Below are positions 22,266-35,200 of a DNA stretch of 64,000 bases, piece after piece. The translations under genes were made by a program, and so were the position numbers. Numbering within the stretch: the first letter of the stretch is position 1; each line of letters opens with the position of its first letter. The notes under the pieces are model-generated. The model was not told where the DNA came from and ran no database searches. It saw nothing but the letters and a program-made list of their open reading frames with translations. This DNA is from Boletus sp. NGJ (lineage: Eukaryota > Basidiomycota > Agaricomycetes > Boletales > Boletaceae). The stretch lies in NCBI GenBank assembly GCA_019096195.1, contig JAGTXK010000021.1, positions 62,001 to 126,000 of the forward strand. Reading direction: 5' to 3'.

Positions 22266-24505
22266 TCAAACATCCGAGCCCTTTTCATCCTCCTCACGTA
22301 TTTCAACAGCATCTTCGCCCTCCATGAACGCGTCGTCTCGTCCACCTCCTTCTTCAAACGCAGTCTTGTGTTTCTCAAAGTGAGACGAATGGTGTCTATG
22401 CCCTTTGATGAACTCGTGACCAGGAAATGGAGAAACAGAAGACATACTCGGGCCCCAAGATCGTCACTACGGCGAGATATGCAGCGACAACACCAATGAA
22501 GATCCCTTGCACTGTCGCATAATTAGCAACATTCTTGACAACGCCGCCGACTATGATGTTCGTCCTCAGCTGGGCTCCGGCGGCTAGACCAGACCATATA
22601 TTAGCATCCGGCTCCAGTGCATGAATATATAAGGAAAAGCGACACGCACTCGCTTCAATCTGAGCAGACGCAGCAGACACCATCTAGAGGATGAAAAGCA
22701 ATCAACATACACAGACATTTTCTCACAAACGACTGTTGTAACTTACGTTGCCGAGCTGATAAGCTACACCAGGGAATGTTGCCCTAAAGGCAGGAGGTGA
22801 CAATTCTGCGAGCTGAATTGGAACCTAAGCGTGGCGTCAAGTCTACCGCGAGCGATCGAGAGAACAGGAGTAGGGACGTACAACTCCCCATGCACCCTGG
22901 ACACCAAATTGAATCCAGAATGCACCGGCTGAGAGGGGAGCGAAGGTGCTTGGGACGATCCATAAAGGTATGAAGGCTTCACGGTGATAGAAAGTTGGTC
23001 AGCAATCAGGGTATGACAGTCTCGGGTTGACCCTGGAAGAGAAAAACGACATACCACCAACGATCAATAATGTAATACTGAAATGGGTCTGTGAGTCGAT
23101 AGGAACAAGCGCGAGAGCATGACCACACTTACACAATAGTGAGCCGACGCCCAATATATTGGCTCGTGGAGCCAGCGACTGCACCACCGCTACGCGCCGA
23201 AAAATGCGCTATGAGCGTGAGATCGTCTTATCCGCACGATAGAACTCACGCAATGGCTCCCTATCATGCTTATCAGCACCCCGTCGAATAGAAGGCGAGA
23301 TAATGACACATACACAGTTTCCAATAATGGTGGCAATGGTTGCGTCATGAGTAGTAAACCCTTTGGTCGTCTCTAGGTAGGTCGGGTACAGATCCTAAAA
23401 ATGGCGAGTCAATGATGAACCACATCAGTACGCCATAAATATCCACAATCAGACCAGATTCCCCGTACCTGAGACCCGTGAGACAAAAAGTTGAATCCTG
23501 CGCCACGGAAAAAAAAAAGAAACGCTCAGAGATAAACAAATTTCTCGCGCTTAGGTCGGATTGCTTACCCGTCATGAGCAAGACAGCATAAATGCATAGT
23601 TTCCAATGGGTTCCGAGCATTTCCTTCGTTTCACGCAAGAAGATCTGGGTCTTTTTAGTGGTGGTCGCTCCTTTCGCTTTTTCGATAGCCTTGGCGCGCA
23701 TAAAGACCTCCGACTCGGGCAAGCATGCACGGAGAATGGCAGCAAAAATCGTGACACCAGAACCAAACCAGAACAGCGTGCGCCAAGTGTAAGGCGAACT
23801 CGGCACGACCGTGAGGTTGATGACTGAAGCGATAAGATAACCACATGCATAGCCTTCTTGGAGAACACCACTCGCAAGACCTCGGACTTCGACAGGAAGG
23901 TTTTCCAGCGCTGACGAGGTAGCAAGGCCCCAAATGCCACCCATGGCAATCCCGAAGAGGGAACGGACAGCGAGAAACTGGGGATAAGTATTGACGAAAC
24001 CAGTCGCAAGAGAGAACAAAGAACAGAGCATGAGGTTGAAGACGAGGGGCCATTTGCGACCAAAACGGTCCGATAAGATGCCAAATATGATCTAGAGCAC
24101 CATCAATGCAAAAGAAAACTTGGAAAATGGAAACTCACAGCGCCAACTGATCTGAAGAGCAGGGTAAGGGTGATAGCAGTTGTCTATGTAGACCATCCGT
24201 CGTGACCATGAAGAAAAAGAGAAGAAAAATGATGAGATCTTACCACGCTGGCCGTTGTCACGTTGAATTTCGTGGCAAGGGTTGAAAGCGTCAAGGATAC
24301 CGAGAAGAAATCGAGAGCATCACAAGTCCATGCGAGCCAGCTAATATGATATGAGCATAGACGACACCACAGACAAAATTTCGACTCACCCAACCCAGAA
24401 ATGAGCGTGTTGAATCAGTCTGAGCGAGAACAGGGCCGAGAGGACGCCAGAGTTCGTGTTCCTCTCCCTCTTGGGGATCAAATTGGCAATGAATCGAGGC
24501 GCCAT
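22266..24505 (-). CDS. JEN1: JEN1-like monocarboxylate:H+ symporter (MFS), copy B
   Basis: Paralogue of the transporter at 18256-20543, same strand and similar exon layout. It starts MAPRFIANLIPKRER at 24505 and ends with HHSSHFEKHKTAFEEGGG and an acidic tail at 22266. The JEN motif is again split by an intron: NFLSHGSQ near 23468-23495, then DLYPTYLETTKGFTTHDA from about 23395. Helix 1 reads WLAWTCDALDFFSV, and RSLFGIAMGGIWG and PVEVRGLASGVLQEG follow. The two copies differ at many synonymous and amino-acid positions and in intron sequence, so the duplication is not recent. Likely role: proton-coupled uptake of lactate/pyruvate-type acids at the plasma membrane. Differences in the cytosolic tails may mean different turnover; that is inference. 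Confidence 0.88.
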
Positions 24506-25507
24506 GATAGCCTTGGGGGCGGGGAAGAGGGCTGATGCGGCCTATGTAGCAGAGGCTGTAATCGGTTGGGTATCAATGAAAAGCGATATATATACGCATT
24601 TTCGTTATTTTAAAGGCACGGTTACCAGCCTTCAGAAACCCAAATAGAGCTCTCGAGCCCCAGGCTCCTTTCGAGCGCTCGCCAGGCACCTCAACTTACG
24701 GCAGCATGTGTATGAACACGCTGGCAGGTGACCATTGACTCGGCTGTCGCTTGGGTTGCCCTGGTTGTCAAATCCACAAAATCCGATTTCCATAGCGCCA
24801 GCGAGGACGGGTAATTAATATATCAACCGTGGCCAAGCTCGACGCCAAAATATACATACATACCTGTGCCCCACACATGCCCCACACATGCTGTGTGTTA
24901 TCATTGTCCTCGTCGTCTCGGTAGGTAAATGCGGTAGCGGGAATCAGGTTGCGAAGCCGTAACTCCATATTGTGCGTCACAACCGTAAAATAAGAGACCA
25001 GATTGATTTCAGACCCAGATTGGGAGTCTTGGGACACTTCCCGAAGGTACCCTGCTGTCCTGACAGTGGTCACGAGATGTGGAAAGCCCCACATGCCCAT
25101 CAAGGCGATGATAACTTGAAACATAGCACTTCCGAGCTCGACAGGACGGTCTGACCATGTCAAATGCCCCATCATTGGTCCCATCTGGGAGGCAGCCCAG
25201 CTCACTCCAGGAACGCACGGACCTATTAAATACATTCCCGGCTGCAGTACCATACGTGTCTCTGAGCGAGGTCATACTGAAAAAGATGACACTGACAGTA
25301 GCTTTCTCACCTGTCCCCACGGGTGTTTTGGCCGAATCATACAAAGTCGTGCATTCCACTGCCCATAGACCTCTCGCAGACCGCACAGCAACTAGCCGAG
25401 CATGACAACTGGCTCACAAGCGTTTCAGTAGCACTGACACTCAATCAGTATCCAGGATGGGCCCAATATTCTATGACCCCATGCGCATCTCCTCGGATCG
25501 ACGCGGC
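24506..25507. other. Intergenic region with an unassigned open frame
   Basis: A 161-codon frame on the minus strand at 24768-25253 (MVLQPGMYLIGPCVPG...) overlaps a second minus-strand frame at 25009-25386. Neither shows a domain I recognise, and neither has clear splice partners. One of them may be the remnant of a gene. The stretch next to 24506 should contain the promoter of transporter copy B, with TATA-like gatatatatacgc near 24584. Confidence 0.35.
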
Positions 25508-28500
25508 TTATCGCTTTACCTTCTTCCCCCTCCGCGTGGGCTTCTTTCCCCCTCCTTCCTCCCTTCCGGTTTCCGCCTTTCGCTTCTGACCCAAAACAGC
25601 CCCACTCTTAATACTCACGACAGTAGATCCCACCTTTCCCTGCACAAGCTTCGTAACCTGAGTCTCTGCAACACTCCAATCCGCAGCTGCATCGCTGATG
25701 GCATATCTATGAAGCACAAAACAAAAACAAAAAATCAGTCACAAAGTTATTTATAGGGCCGTTGATCGCAGCTATGGAACCACTCTTCCATTCTCCGTTC
25801 CGTCGTAAATTGGATAGAGCGGCGACGAGTGGAGAAAAGGTGGAGATGGCATCACGCAAACGGCTTGCAGATAGATACACTTACCTGCTCAGATCAAGTG
25901 ACTCAATCATCGCACGTTGTTTCTCCCGTAGAGATCTCGTTGCTTCATCTCCCGCTTCGTCGAGCTCGTCTTCAATACTGGCTTCGATAGGTTGCCATGA
26001 CTTCGATGCTTCTCCGGTACTGCTGCCGTCATCTTCAATTTCATCGTGGACACGCGACTCCGTGCTTTTTTTGGGCGGAGGTGCGATGGGGATATCCGCT
26101 CCAATGGCTTCCTTTTGAATGTCGGTCAACTTTTTGCTGACTTTGCGTATGAGCTTGTTGAACAACGCCAAGGCTTGAGAGACGGGTAGTGACAACTCTT
26201 TCTGTTAATCGACGTCGGCAAACAATGTCGTCACCATTACGTTGGTTTACGATCTCACTTACCTCCACTTCCTCGATTGACTTTCTCTGGAGGCCCATCC
26301 CGAGAAGTAGTGATGCTTGCACAGCAGATAAATTCACATCATCCCCCAGCCGTTTGTCAAAGTAGAGGGAGGACACATGGGGTAAGAGGTCGAGAATAAC
26401 GTGGTAGTCGACCATATTATTGGCATATGAATCGAGTCGCTTGAGATCAAATGGTGTCACGAAAAATGAGAGTTCGGATGAGGTGATGACTAGTGGCGGA
26501 GATAAGGAGGAATGCTACCAGAGGAACGGATCAGTGCCTACCTCGTGAATTGGGAGAATTATCACTCTCGCTACCTCCCTTGACGCCCGCATTGGCAGCC
26601 TCCAGGATGCTTAACGCAGTCACACTCCCGAACTCTCTGAACTTGAAAGAGAGTAATGACAGGAAGCGTCGTCTGAAGTCTACAACCATATCACACAGTT
26701 ATTCACGGAGCCTTGCTCGTGAATATACAACTCACCCTTTGCAAACTCGCCCAACCACTCGAGATCGCTTTCAGCCGAGCTATTCAGCCCTCGAACCATC
26801 ACGCACGTATGTTCACCCGTGAGCTCAGACTGAGTTTGTCGAAGGTAGAGGGGCACGAAGCCTGCGCGCTTCCAGAACCTGTTTTCAATCGAGATTTTAG
26901 AGTTGATTAAAGGGAGGACGTGCGATCCAGGCACGTCATGAGTCCGCCTCCAAGCGTGTTTTCGAGGTCAAAAAAAAGGCAACGCACCTCAACAATTGAG
27001 GTGTCAATCCATACGAAACACCTAGATAATCCAAAATTTCCGGTTTCCTTTCTGAGAGACGCTGGAGCAACGGAGGCATCGCATTCGCCGGGCGGACGGT
27101 AGGGTGATCACTTTGGAGATCCGTATTGGCCTCGGAACAAAGAGGGTAAAGTCAACATAAAGGCACCGATGACACATCGATCAAGTCAAATAATTAGCCA
27201 GGGTCGGATATTCAATGAATCAGAGGGACAAACATACAGGATCAATCAAGCTGGCATCGGGATAAAACGGTTCGGAATGGCTATGCTCGGAAAGGGTAAA
27301 GTATTCTCCGCTGTAGAAGGAATTGAGTGCTTTGAGTGCCCGAGAGCCATACCCCATCTGTGCACGCGTGTCCAGAAAATAAAATCCATCACATTAGTCC
27401 CGTTCACATAACACGGTTCCGTCAAAACCGTCGCTCATTCCCTCCCCCCTCCTAGCGATGTTGCGAAGTTGAACACCAGTGGGGAGGGGATGACTGGAAA
27501 GCGACTGAGAAAGGAAAAGATGTTTACCACTCACACTTGCGTAGTCCGGGTGTGTCGCGATCCTGACGATTCGCGCGCCACTCAACATGCCAAACTTGCT
27601 CTCCTGGAACTGCTGTGCGACAATCCAGGGAATCATATCACCCCCTGCTCTCAAACCCCTGCTCAGGCCCTCCATGATCGCAGCTTTACTAATGTTGCCT
27701 TCGAGTGCCACCTGGAGTACCACAAGCGGTTCCGGGAGATGTGATTCGTCGTCTTTGAGTGGCGGAAGGAGGACGAAGAGGTGGTGTGCGGGAGCATCCG
27801 ACATGAGCTGGAGATCGTTGGGTTGGTTTTTGTAATGCGAGGCAACGTAAAGCGCCATCATCCGTTGAAGGAACATCTCAGAAGCGGGATGGTAACTGAA
27901 CAATGCATCCCGTGAGACATAGTACAGCTCACACGTAGATGGGTGGGGGCATCCCTGTGCCGAAGCGACAGCAGACTTGGAGGAGATAGTAGCATCCAGA
28001 CACAGCAAGCTGTTCAACCATTTTTCAATTTTGTCTCCGACACCATAGCGAATAGGTGTCTCGAGTTTTATCTCGCGCAGCGTGCGCGTTTTTGGGGTGT
28101 TGGAGTGGCTGGCAATTGCCTTTTTAGAGGCGGACGTGGTTGCGGTAGATGGATCTAGCGTAGTGGCATCCTTGGTGAGAGAGGGGCGAGTGGTTTCGCG
28201 CAGTTGTTGTATGAGCTTAAGAGAAAGAGAACGGCCGGTGCCTTCGTATCCGTTGATGGTGGACGCCATGAATACAAGGTATGGGCCAAGGAGGTTGCGT
28301 ACAAGAGGAAGGGGGATAGCTGCCGCCTCGTCGATGATGACGAGTTCAGCCTGTCCCAAGACATGGGCATCTTCAGGTTGGATGTACTATAAGAACGTGA
28401 GAGTGAGACAACACAGATCGGCAAACATGACCAACCTGGATAGTTTGACGATGCTGGCGGAAGACGTTGGCCCTGACGATAGCTTTGTTGAAATCAGGGT

Positions 28501-29717
28501 TCGTGCTCTGCAATATGTCATAATCGAGATGCTCTTCATATCCCAAGGCGTCCAATCCTTTGAAGACGAACTCGAACAAGGTCTTCAAGTTCTCCGGGCT
28601 TGGACTCGTCACGAAGATGTTGGAATACCCGTGCGCTAGTGCAGCTGCAATTGCGAGACCCAACGCTGCGGACTTGCCGCGTCCACGAGCAGCTGTTAGC
28701 GTCACGGTAGAGGCAAAAGTCTTTTCGGCAATAGCTTCCACAAAAGTGAGGAGGGCTTGTCCCTGATCGACAGTTTTTGCGAGTTTGACAAGATCGCCAG
28801 CAGGCTTGGTATCGGCTAAGCTATCTTTGAGATCCTTGAGCTCCACGTCAACTTTTCCTTTGCCATGTTCGTCTTCGATGGGTGTTATATCTTTCGCTTT
28901 CGAGATGGGGAGTACATTAAGCTCATCGTCCAAAACTAAGCAGTCCGCGCAGGACCCAAGGGACAAGATGAAACGTTCGTTGAATCGAGCGACCACGGAA
29001 TCGTGAGACGAAGTGCGATAACGGGCATGGACATCCTGCACAGACAATAAGTTTCATTGAGTTCACCCTAATAGCCAACGCGCTCACCATAGTCATCGTG
29101 TACAGTTGCCTAAGTGACGTCATTGTCTTCAGCAATAGCACTACAAGCCCACCACCCTCCACCGTTTCGATCGTCCGTGCGAGCAAGTTGGGCGTGACAG
29201 CCTCAAAGTCTTGCAAGACACACATCCCATAAGTGTTTCCAAGAATTTTGTCCGTTTCCTTGTAGTAGGTATATCGGATGTCGGTGACGGTAACAAAAAC
29301 TTCGAATGGATTTTGCTCGTTTGGTTCTCGGATGCCACGCTTTACATCGCGCTTGATTTTAGCTTCTCGTTTTTTACGATGTCTGATTTAGCCCGTCAGT
29401 CGGCCGGAGGGAGGGGAGGGTCGTTTAACAACTGCGTTTCTCTAACTGCGTACGCGGAGATGACACTCACGTCGTGAATCCGAGATCTTTCTTGTAGCAC
29501 CATAGCACCGACGGCCGCGCTGATACTCGAGCTTGGGAGAGTAAGTAATGGAGGTTTACAATCTGATCCCTCCAGGTAAGCTGCATCACTTCTCACACTG
29601 GACCGGACACACCTGCTCCCTGCTCTTGTCCCCGACCAAGACTATGAATGATCTGTGGTCCTTCTTGACATTGTTCCTGATGAGGGTCGGTATTCGAGGG
29701 TCAAGCTGTTTACGCAT
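25508..29717 (-). CDS. KRE33: RNA cytidine acetyltransferase KRE33/NAT10
   Basis: Large multi-exon gene. It starts MRKQLDPRIPTLIRNN at 29717 (exon 1 to 29613, exon 2 from 29562) and ends in a Lys/Arg-rich tail (GKKPTRRGKKVKR) at 25508. Landmarks in order: N-terminal KDHRSFIVLVGDKSREQ, YTYYKETDKILGNTYGMC, the ATPase P-loop AARGRGKSAALG, a Walker B-like AELVIIDEAAAIPLP, the GNAT acetyltransferase core with GDMIPWIVAQQFQ, ARIVRIATHPDYA and MGYGSRALKAL, then the C-terminal YHVILDLLPHVSSLYF region. KRE33 makes N4-acetylcytidine in 18S rRNA and tRNA using acetyl-CoA and ATP, in the nucleolus, and is essential for 40S assembly in yeast. I saw no break. The C-terminal basic tail is a likely nucleolar signal. 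Confidence 0.93.
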
Positions 29718-30300
29718 GGGTAGAGCCGATTGTATGTGAGCAGGTCACGACCCGCGCGGCGTTTCTAATTCCTTGACTCGGAATCGGAGAAAAGGTGCAC
29801 TTTGTGTATCTTGGAGACGATACGGTAGTACAGCCACTGAGCCACAGCTTAGATAAGCATGAAGGCCAGGACAGATGCTGCTACATACAGTCAACTCCCT
29901 TCTAATGTATACCTGTTGGGAAAGGGCAAAAGCTATGGGTTATTAGGGAGTATGTACTATCAGAGAGGCTGCACAGTGGCTCCAGGCAGTTTGGAATACC
30001 AGAAATGCTATGGGTTATGAGGTTGTATGGGTTATGTAGAGTATGCATTAGGAGGGAGTTGACTGTATTCACAAGGTTACTTAGTAATGGTATTCAAGTA
30101 GGCTATTAATTATTAATAGAACCACACAAAGTTTAGTTTGTTACCAAATGTAATATATAGTAAGTGAACTTCAAGGTGAAAACAAAAATGCTGTGAATGA
30201 GTCAAAGCTATGAAAGGTGGTGGCACTTTGAGCTCTGATAAAAAATTTGGCAGCACATGCACATGCATGTGGGTAAAATTGTTCATGTGAACACATAACA
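29718..30300. other. Left edge of the AT-rich transposon island
   Basis: Upstream of KRE33 the sequence keeps CpG until about 29830 and then becomes AT-rich and CpG-poor. Two similar short direct repeats occur: agctatgggttat near 29930 and tgctatgggttat near 30010, with agtcaactcccttctaatg (29889) matched in reverse by ggagggagttgact (30052). The last pair suggests the ends of a small decayed element of roughly 180 bases. Confidence 0.4.
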
Positions 30301-31820
30301 CTGTGTCACATGCTTGTGTAGGAAAGCAACAATACCACATGATGCAGTTTTATATGTTATGTGATACTGTTATCTTTCCAAAAAGTCATAGAATTGAATA
30401 TCTGACCTGTCCAAACAGTCCAACAGTCCAAACCTCTCCTTACATAACCCAAACAAAGTTTTGGCTTTGCCCCAACTTAGAAGCCATGTGTCATAACTAT
30501 TATCCCACTGTCTCTCCATATCCACCCTCTCTCCATCCTTCTTTCCATATGTATATCTACCACCTGATATTTCCCACATGTATCAGTCATCAAGATCACC
30601 TTGTTGACTATGACCCTTCCATACCTGCTTGTTGCCCCATTGCTGGTCATGGATTTGGGTACCCTCTCCACAATCATCTCAGCCAATCTACCTCTATAGT
30701 TGATCTCTTTTAACATCCTTCTTCTCTTTCTATCCATCACTGCCACTCTCAAGAATGATACTGTACTCTCCTCCTTCAGCCATCTGACCAGCCTGTATCC
30801 ATCCCTCCAGAGATCCTTTCCAACTCAGCACAGTACTTCCTGCCTTGTGCCTGTAAATTCCTCTTCACTACTATGTAGACATACTGGTTGGTATTTAAGA
30901 AAATTATATGGAACAACATCTAGACCACCTCCACACTTTTCCCACTTATCTCTGGCATACTCCATAGCTTCCGTATGTTCCTATTGTCCTTTTTTTATGT
31001 ACACACCTTACTTTACCACCCTCTCTATTTTCTAGATCTATATTGCTTGATGCCCAGTTTCCCTCAAACCATAAAAGACATGCAAATGATATATGCAAAG
31101 CAGTGCCAAGTTATTCTTTACACCATTGCAAATGGTCTGCTTTCTATTTACAGTATGACTATGCATGAAATAAGTTTGATGCAGGTCAGTGGTGTGTTTA
31201 AATATAGTACAAGCAGTGTAACTCCTGGTATTCTGGATGTAATTCTCCCCATAATGTGATACAGTGTGCTTCATTAAATATGAAACCAACAATACAAGAG
31301 ACAAAGTCAGGCATTTAAAGTAACTTCTCAAACCCCCCTCTGGGCTTCAATTCCCCTGGACTAACAATGTTTGCATGGTACTCCAGATCTTCAATTGGCT
31401 CAATAGTCAATAGAAGTAAGTGGACATGGAATATCATTACATCCATCAAAAGAAGACTTATTTGAAAATTCTCTCAGGTAGCTATATTGGCATTAATTGC
31501 AATGCTTCAAATGCCAGCCTTTTGAAGAGATCCAAACATTCTGTTGGTCAAGTTGATTGAGTGGAACAATGACAATTTGGATACCTGCTGAATAAAGCAG
31601 CAATGGTAACAAAAATGATAGAGTTTTTCCCATGCTGGTGCCTGCAATATAGACAATGTCTCAATCTTACTTTAGAAAAGCCTCAGCTATCTTCAACTGC
31701 CATAGACATGGAGTTTTCTTGAAGACATTCTTGGCTCTCTCAGGAATAACAGTCAGGCTTGGACCTGAGTCTTTAAATGGTGGGGGAGACATGGACATGT
31801 TTACAACTGGCAATATGTTG
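30301..31820 (-). pseudogene. Degenerate RecQ-like helicase of a transposon-type repeat
   Basis: Broken reading frames on the minus strand give helicase motifs in the right order. Near 31660-31620 there is a motif I region reading AGTSMGKTLSFLLPLLLYSAG, then IVIVPLNQLDQQN (motif Ia region), and near 31265-31210 NEAHCITLWGELHPEYQEL, equivalent to the RecQ DEAH box with D changed to N. Stops and frameshifts separate them. A further open stretch at 30477-30960 (MEYARDKWEKCGGG..., LKEESTVSFLRVAVMDRKR...) may be a later part of the same element or a second fragment; I do not recognise it. Multicopy RecQ-like helicases are common repeats in basidiomycetes. Decay and the DEAH change mean no function is expected. 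Confidence 0.6.
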
Positions 31821-31830
31821 TAGCTAACCA

Positions 31831-32923
31831 TGTGAAACGATCACCATCGATATCACCTATTTATTAGCACCCCTACCTACACTTTCATACTGCCTACAGA
31901 CGATACACTCGCCTACCCTCACCCAACCTCCATCCTAGCCTTACCTACGCATACACCCAGAGTAACCACTCACCGTATCCTCCCCCATATGATACACCAC
32001 ACGACTGCACACACCTACATACACTTTCACTAGTCGTACCCCAGTCGTATCCGTTACACTACGACACCAAGTAGCCTCACGGCTAAATCCCGGCCTCACG
32101 GCCACAAGCAAGGCCCGCATGCCTATAAACTACGCCACCCCCTGTGGACCTACCTGATGCAGCGCTCGGTAGCCACATCACGTGACATAACACCGTATGA
32201 TGACAGAAACCCCTCTGTCACGTATACGCTCGTTACGCGCATGCCACCCGTAGACAGTACCTGACACAGAGCTCGGTACGCTACACAAGTACTAATCAGG
32301 AGCCCGCCTCCAGATCCCCGAACCTCCGCTTGCCCCGATCTCCGGCCCATGCCATAGATCATACCCGACGCTATCCCACGATACCGCCACCAAGTACTAA
32401 TCAAGCCCACGCTAGATTAACCCAAGTACTGATCAGGCAAATGTCAGATCACAACCCCTAGACAAGACCCGATCTATCACCCGATATGATCCCATCTCGA
32501 TACCCGACCCACTGGTCACCCCATGCGATGCCTTACGCATCAGTCTTTCATTTCCCTCTCGCCTCCATTCCTATCTATTAGTTTCCCTTTAGATATATCA
32601 CACGTAGCCACGCCTAGAGCGTTCCGGACTACCATTTCACTTACATGCGCATACCACACACATCTCATTCCATTGTTTCTCCTTTTCGCCATTGGACACT
32701 AACATTTCCTCGTTCCTGTGATGTCATACCCAGTACCCTACGACGTCATAGCATAGCACGGTCTGTGCGCCACTACCGGTAGTATATATAAGTAGCCGGT
32801 AGAGTACCATGTTTTCCCCTAGCCTTGAAATTGCCTTTCTCTCTGTCACATATTGCTTTAGTTAGCAACGCTTCAGATATTAGGTTTAGGTTTCTTTCTT
32901 TCGTCCATTGCAAGTTCCTTTCA
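31831..32923. repeat. LTR-like repeat, CpG-rich copy
   Basis: A block with far more CpG than its surroundings starts tgtgaaacgatcacc and ends ...agttcctttca. It contains a TATA-like agtatatataagtagccgg near 32780 and short internal repeats (agtactaatcag, three variants near 32290-32430). Its two ends resemble 44894-45085 and 46691-46751, where a second, shorter copy is split by a Tc1 element. TG...CA ends and an internal TATA suggest an LTR of about 1.1 kb. I saw no clear target duplication, so limits are approximate. Confidence 0.5.
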
Positions 32924-32929
32924 CCATGC

Positions 32930-33190
32930 CAATAATCACTGATATTATCTATGATGCATGATAAGATCTATCATTAAATATATAAGTTTTATTTGATATA
33001 TTTTCAGAGACTGCTAAACAGGACAAGTTGGACTAGTGTAGCTAACAATATTTACCAATGTTATCTTCTAGCTGCTGCTGGAATGTATGAGGATTAAGGT
33101 TGTTGGTTTCAATTACTACACAGCCATTCTGAATTATCCACCCCTAGTAGATTGCCTCATACACTCCAACAGCAGATTAGAATAAGCCTA
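32930..33190 (+). repeat. Dispersed repeat A, copy 1
   Basis: About 260 bases matched in the same orientation at 43385-43655 with many point differences; shared blocks include ttttatttgatatattttcagag and attactacacagccatt. Family unknown. Copies are diverged, mostly by transitions. Confidence 0.6.
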
Positions 33191-33489
33191 CTTAGAATTT
33201 GTCTCTGTGTCAGATTTGGCAATATTGTGCAAGTCAATAAGCTGAATAAGACAGATTAAGACGCATGTAATTTTACTGATGGGCTGGCCCATGAGTGAAA
33301 GGCTTAATGAGTTCTGCAGAGCCTATGTGAGTGTCATATTATAACCCTTGTGATTCATATCTCAATATGGCTGCCATTATTGGATGCTGATAAGCAAGGA
33401 ACTTGAAGTACCCTATGTATAGAGGTCAATCCTGCATCAATAGACAACTGTGTATTGAGGATCATATTATCTACTAAAAGCTACTATAG

Positions 33490-34134
33490 TTTGATAGCGC
33501 TATAAGACTTGCTTGGAATTTGCACTTTATAATGCCAAATATGCACTTGATAACATTATGAAGTGCTATATGTTATAGATTGAAAAGCTCCTCACAATTT
33601 TGAGGTCTAGGTATAGTCATATGAGTTACTGTGGTGGTCTCCATAGAATATAACTTAGCAATATATCTCAAATATGCTTGATGCTATTCTTTCAGATGAT
33701 ATCAGACACCACAGTATGGAATCATAAATGTGTCTGATGTCTCAAAGCCTACATTAGCCAGGAGGTACTTTGTACATGGAATTTGTAAATTCTTAATACT
33801 ATATGTGCATTATTCCATAAAGTTGCATCTGCAGCTGATCCATCCCTGCTAGTAAGCACATACAGTATATGAAATAGAAGTTGAAGTCACAAATGAATAC
33901 ACAATTCTGTGAGAGATATCCTTTCTAGTTGTGCATGTAGGGCTGGTTGTCAATAGCAGCAAATGCATGAATGTGTGTACCATCAATGGCTCCAATACAA
34001 TTATAGAAAAAGCAAAACTGTAGGTCATTAGTGATTATGGATGAGATTAGAGTATTTGCTGTTGGAAATTTAATCTGTGAATGATAGAATGTGCTTGAAA
34101 AAAAATCCAAATAAACAATCTTATTGTATGTCAA
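33490..34134 (-). pseudogene. PIF/Harbinger-type transposase remnant
   Basis: The minus strand reads YNCIGAIDGTHIHAFA near 34010-33960, the DDE motif region typical of HARBI1-like nucleases. Downstream come, in broken frames, LLANVGFETSDTFMIPYCGV and YHLKE (near 33765-33690), then ELFNL and NVIKCIFGIIKCKFQ (near 33595-33515), which match the C-terminal Harbinger order. At least two stops interrupt it. No intact terminal repeats were found. No activity is expected. Confidence 0.7.
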
Positions 34135-34567
34135 CTATTGTTTCCGCACTCCTCTCTACACTATATGTATCATATTGTATTCATATGTATATATAGTACA
34201 TTCACAAACCTCTAAAGTAGTTTTCAGTCATAACCACCACCATACTGTACAACTAACAAACCTCATGACTTGTAACCCAATATCTTATATCTTATATCTT
34301 ATACTGACATAACCAAACTCTACCTGGGGCTGATTTGAACAATAGGCAAGTAAAGCTTAGTGCTTGTAGCTCTTGTTATGGTTACCGAAGGGGGTACATC
34401 TTTTCCCCTTCCTTCTCCCCCTGTAGGACTATGGGACAACCTATTCTTCAACTCAGACCAGGGATTTCCCTGCGACACCGACTCAGGCATTGCCCCATCC
34501 GGAACCTCCTTTCTAGGAAGTTATTCATAACTCCCTTTTTAAGAATCTACCCGTTTGGTATGGATAC
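34135..34567. other. AT-rich filler, no gene
   Basis: Between the Harbinger remnant and the solo LTR. It holds a short tandem series (atatcttatatcttatatcttata near 34281-34303) and no supported gene. Confidence 0.4.
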
Positions 34568-35048
34568 TGTTATGAATCCCTTTCGGAAGACAACCACAAG
34601 GCTCGGAGCTATCTCGCAGGCTACACAAGTCCTGGCTTAACGAATAAGGTGGGGAGTCTTAGTCCTGAATATTCCCAACCCTACGACGACCGATGGCCGA
34701 AGCTAATAGGTTGTTGGAGGAAGATACAAGTGGATTAGACTGGGGATTCCAGTCGTCAAAGTACTAGTTTATATACATGGATAGAATGTGCACAGACCAA
34801 GCTGTGCGTGTGATAAATTACTACGTATAGTAAGACGGAGATTAATAGGGCTGTGTGAGAAGAGCGGAAATTAAAAGGTCGTGGATCACATGAGGTATGA
34901 TGTCATATGACGTCATAGGTTCTAGACCTGTCATGTGATATGTTTCCATGGTCACGTGCACAGTCACGTGATTTATGAAGAAACGAATTGAAGAAAATGA
35001 AAAGTAAGTAAGCGTTTGAAAAGTTTGAAAATTTCCCATATTATTACA
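34568..35048 (-). mobile_element. Solo LTR of the chromovirus family, minus orientation, TSD gatac
   Basis: 481 bases starting tgttatgaa and ending ttattaca, similar in reverse complement to the 3' LTR at 39401-39873. It is flanked on both sides by the 5-bp duplication gatac (34563-34567 and 35049-35053), so it is an independent insertion reduced by LTR recombination. It keeps more CpG than the other copies (cacgtg, gacgtc), so it is probably the youngest. It contains the near-palindrome tatgatgtcatatgacgtca at about 34896-34915. Confidence 0.85.
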
Positions 35049-35200
35049 GATACCGCCTCTCTTATTTCATCTGATATATGCTTTCTTCCTTTTTGACCCG
35101 ATCATAGACATTGCCTCCTTGGCTGTGCTCTCTCATGTATAGCCCAGTATTCCTACCTTTCCATTTTTGACTCATGCCTTGATTCGTTTATAGTAATCTT

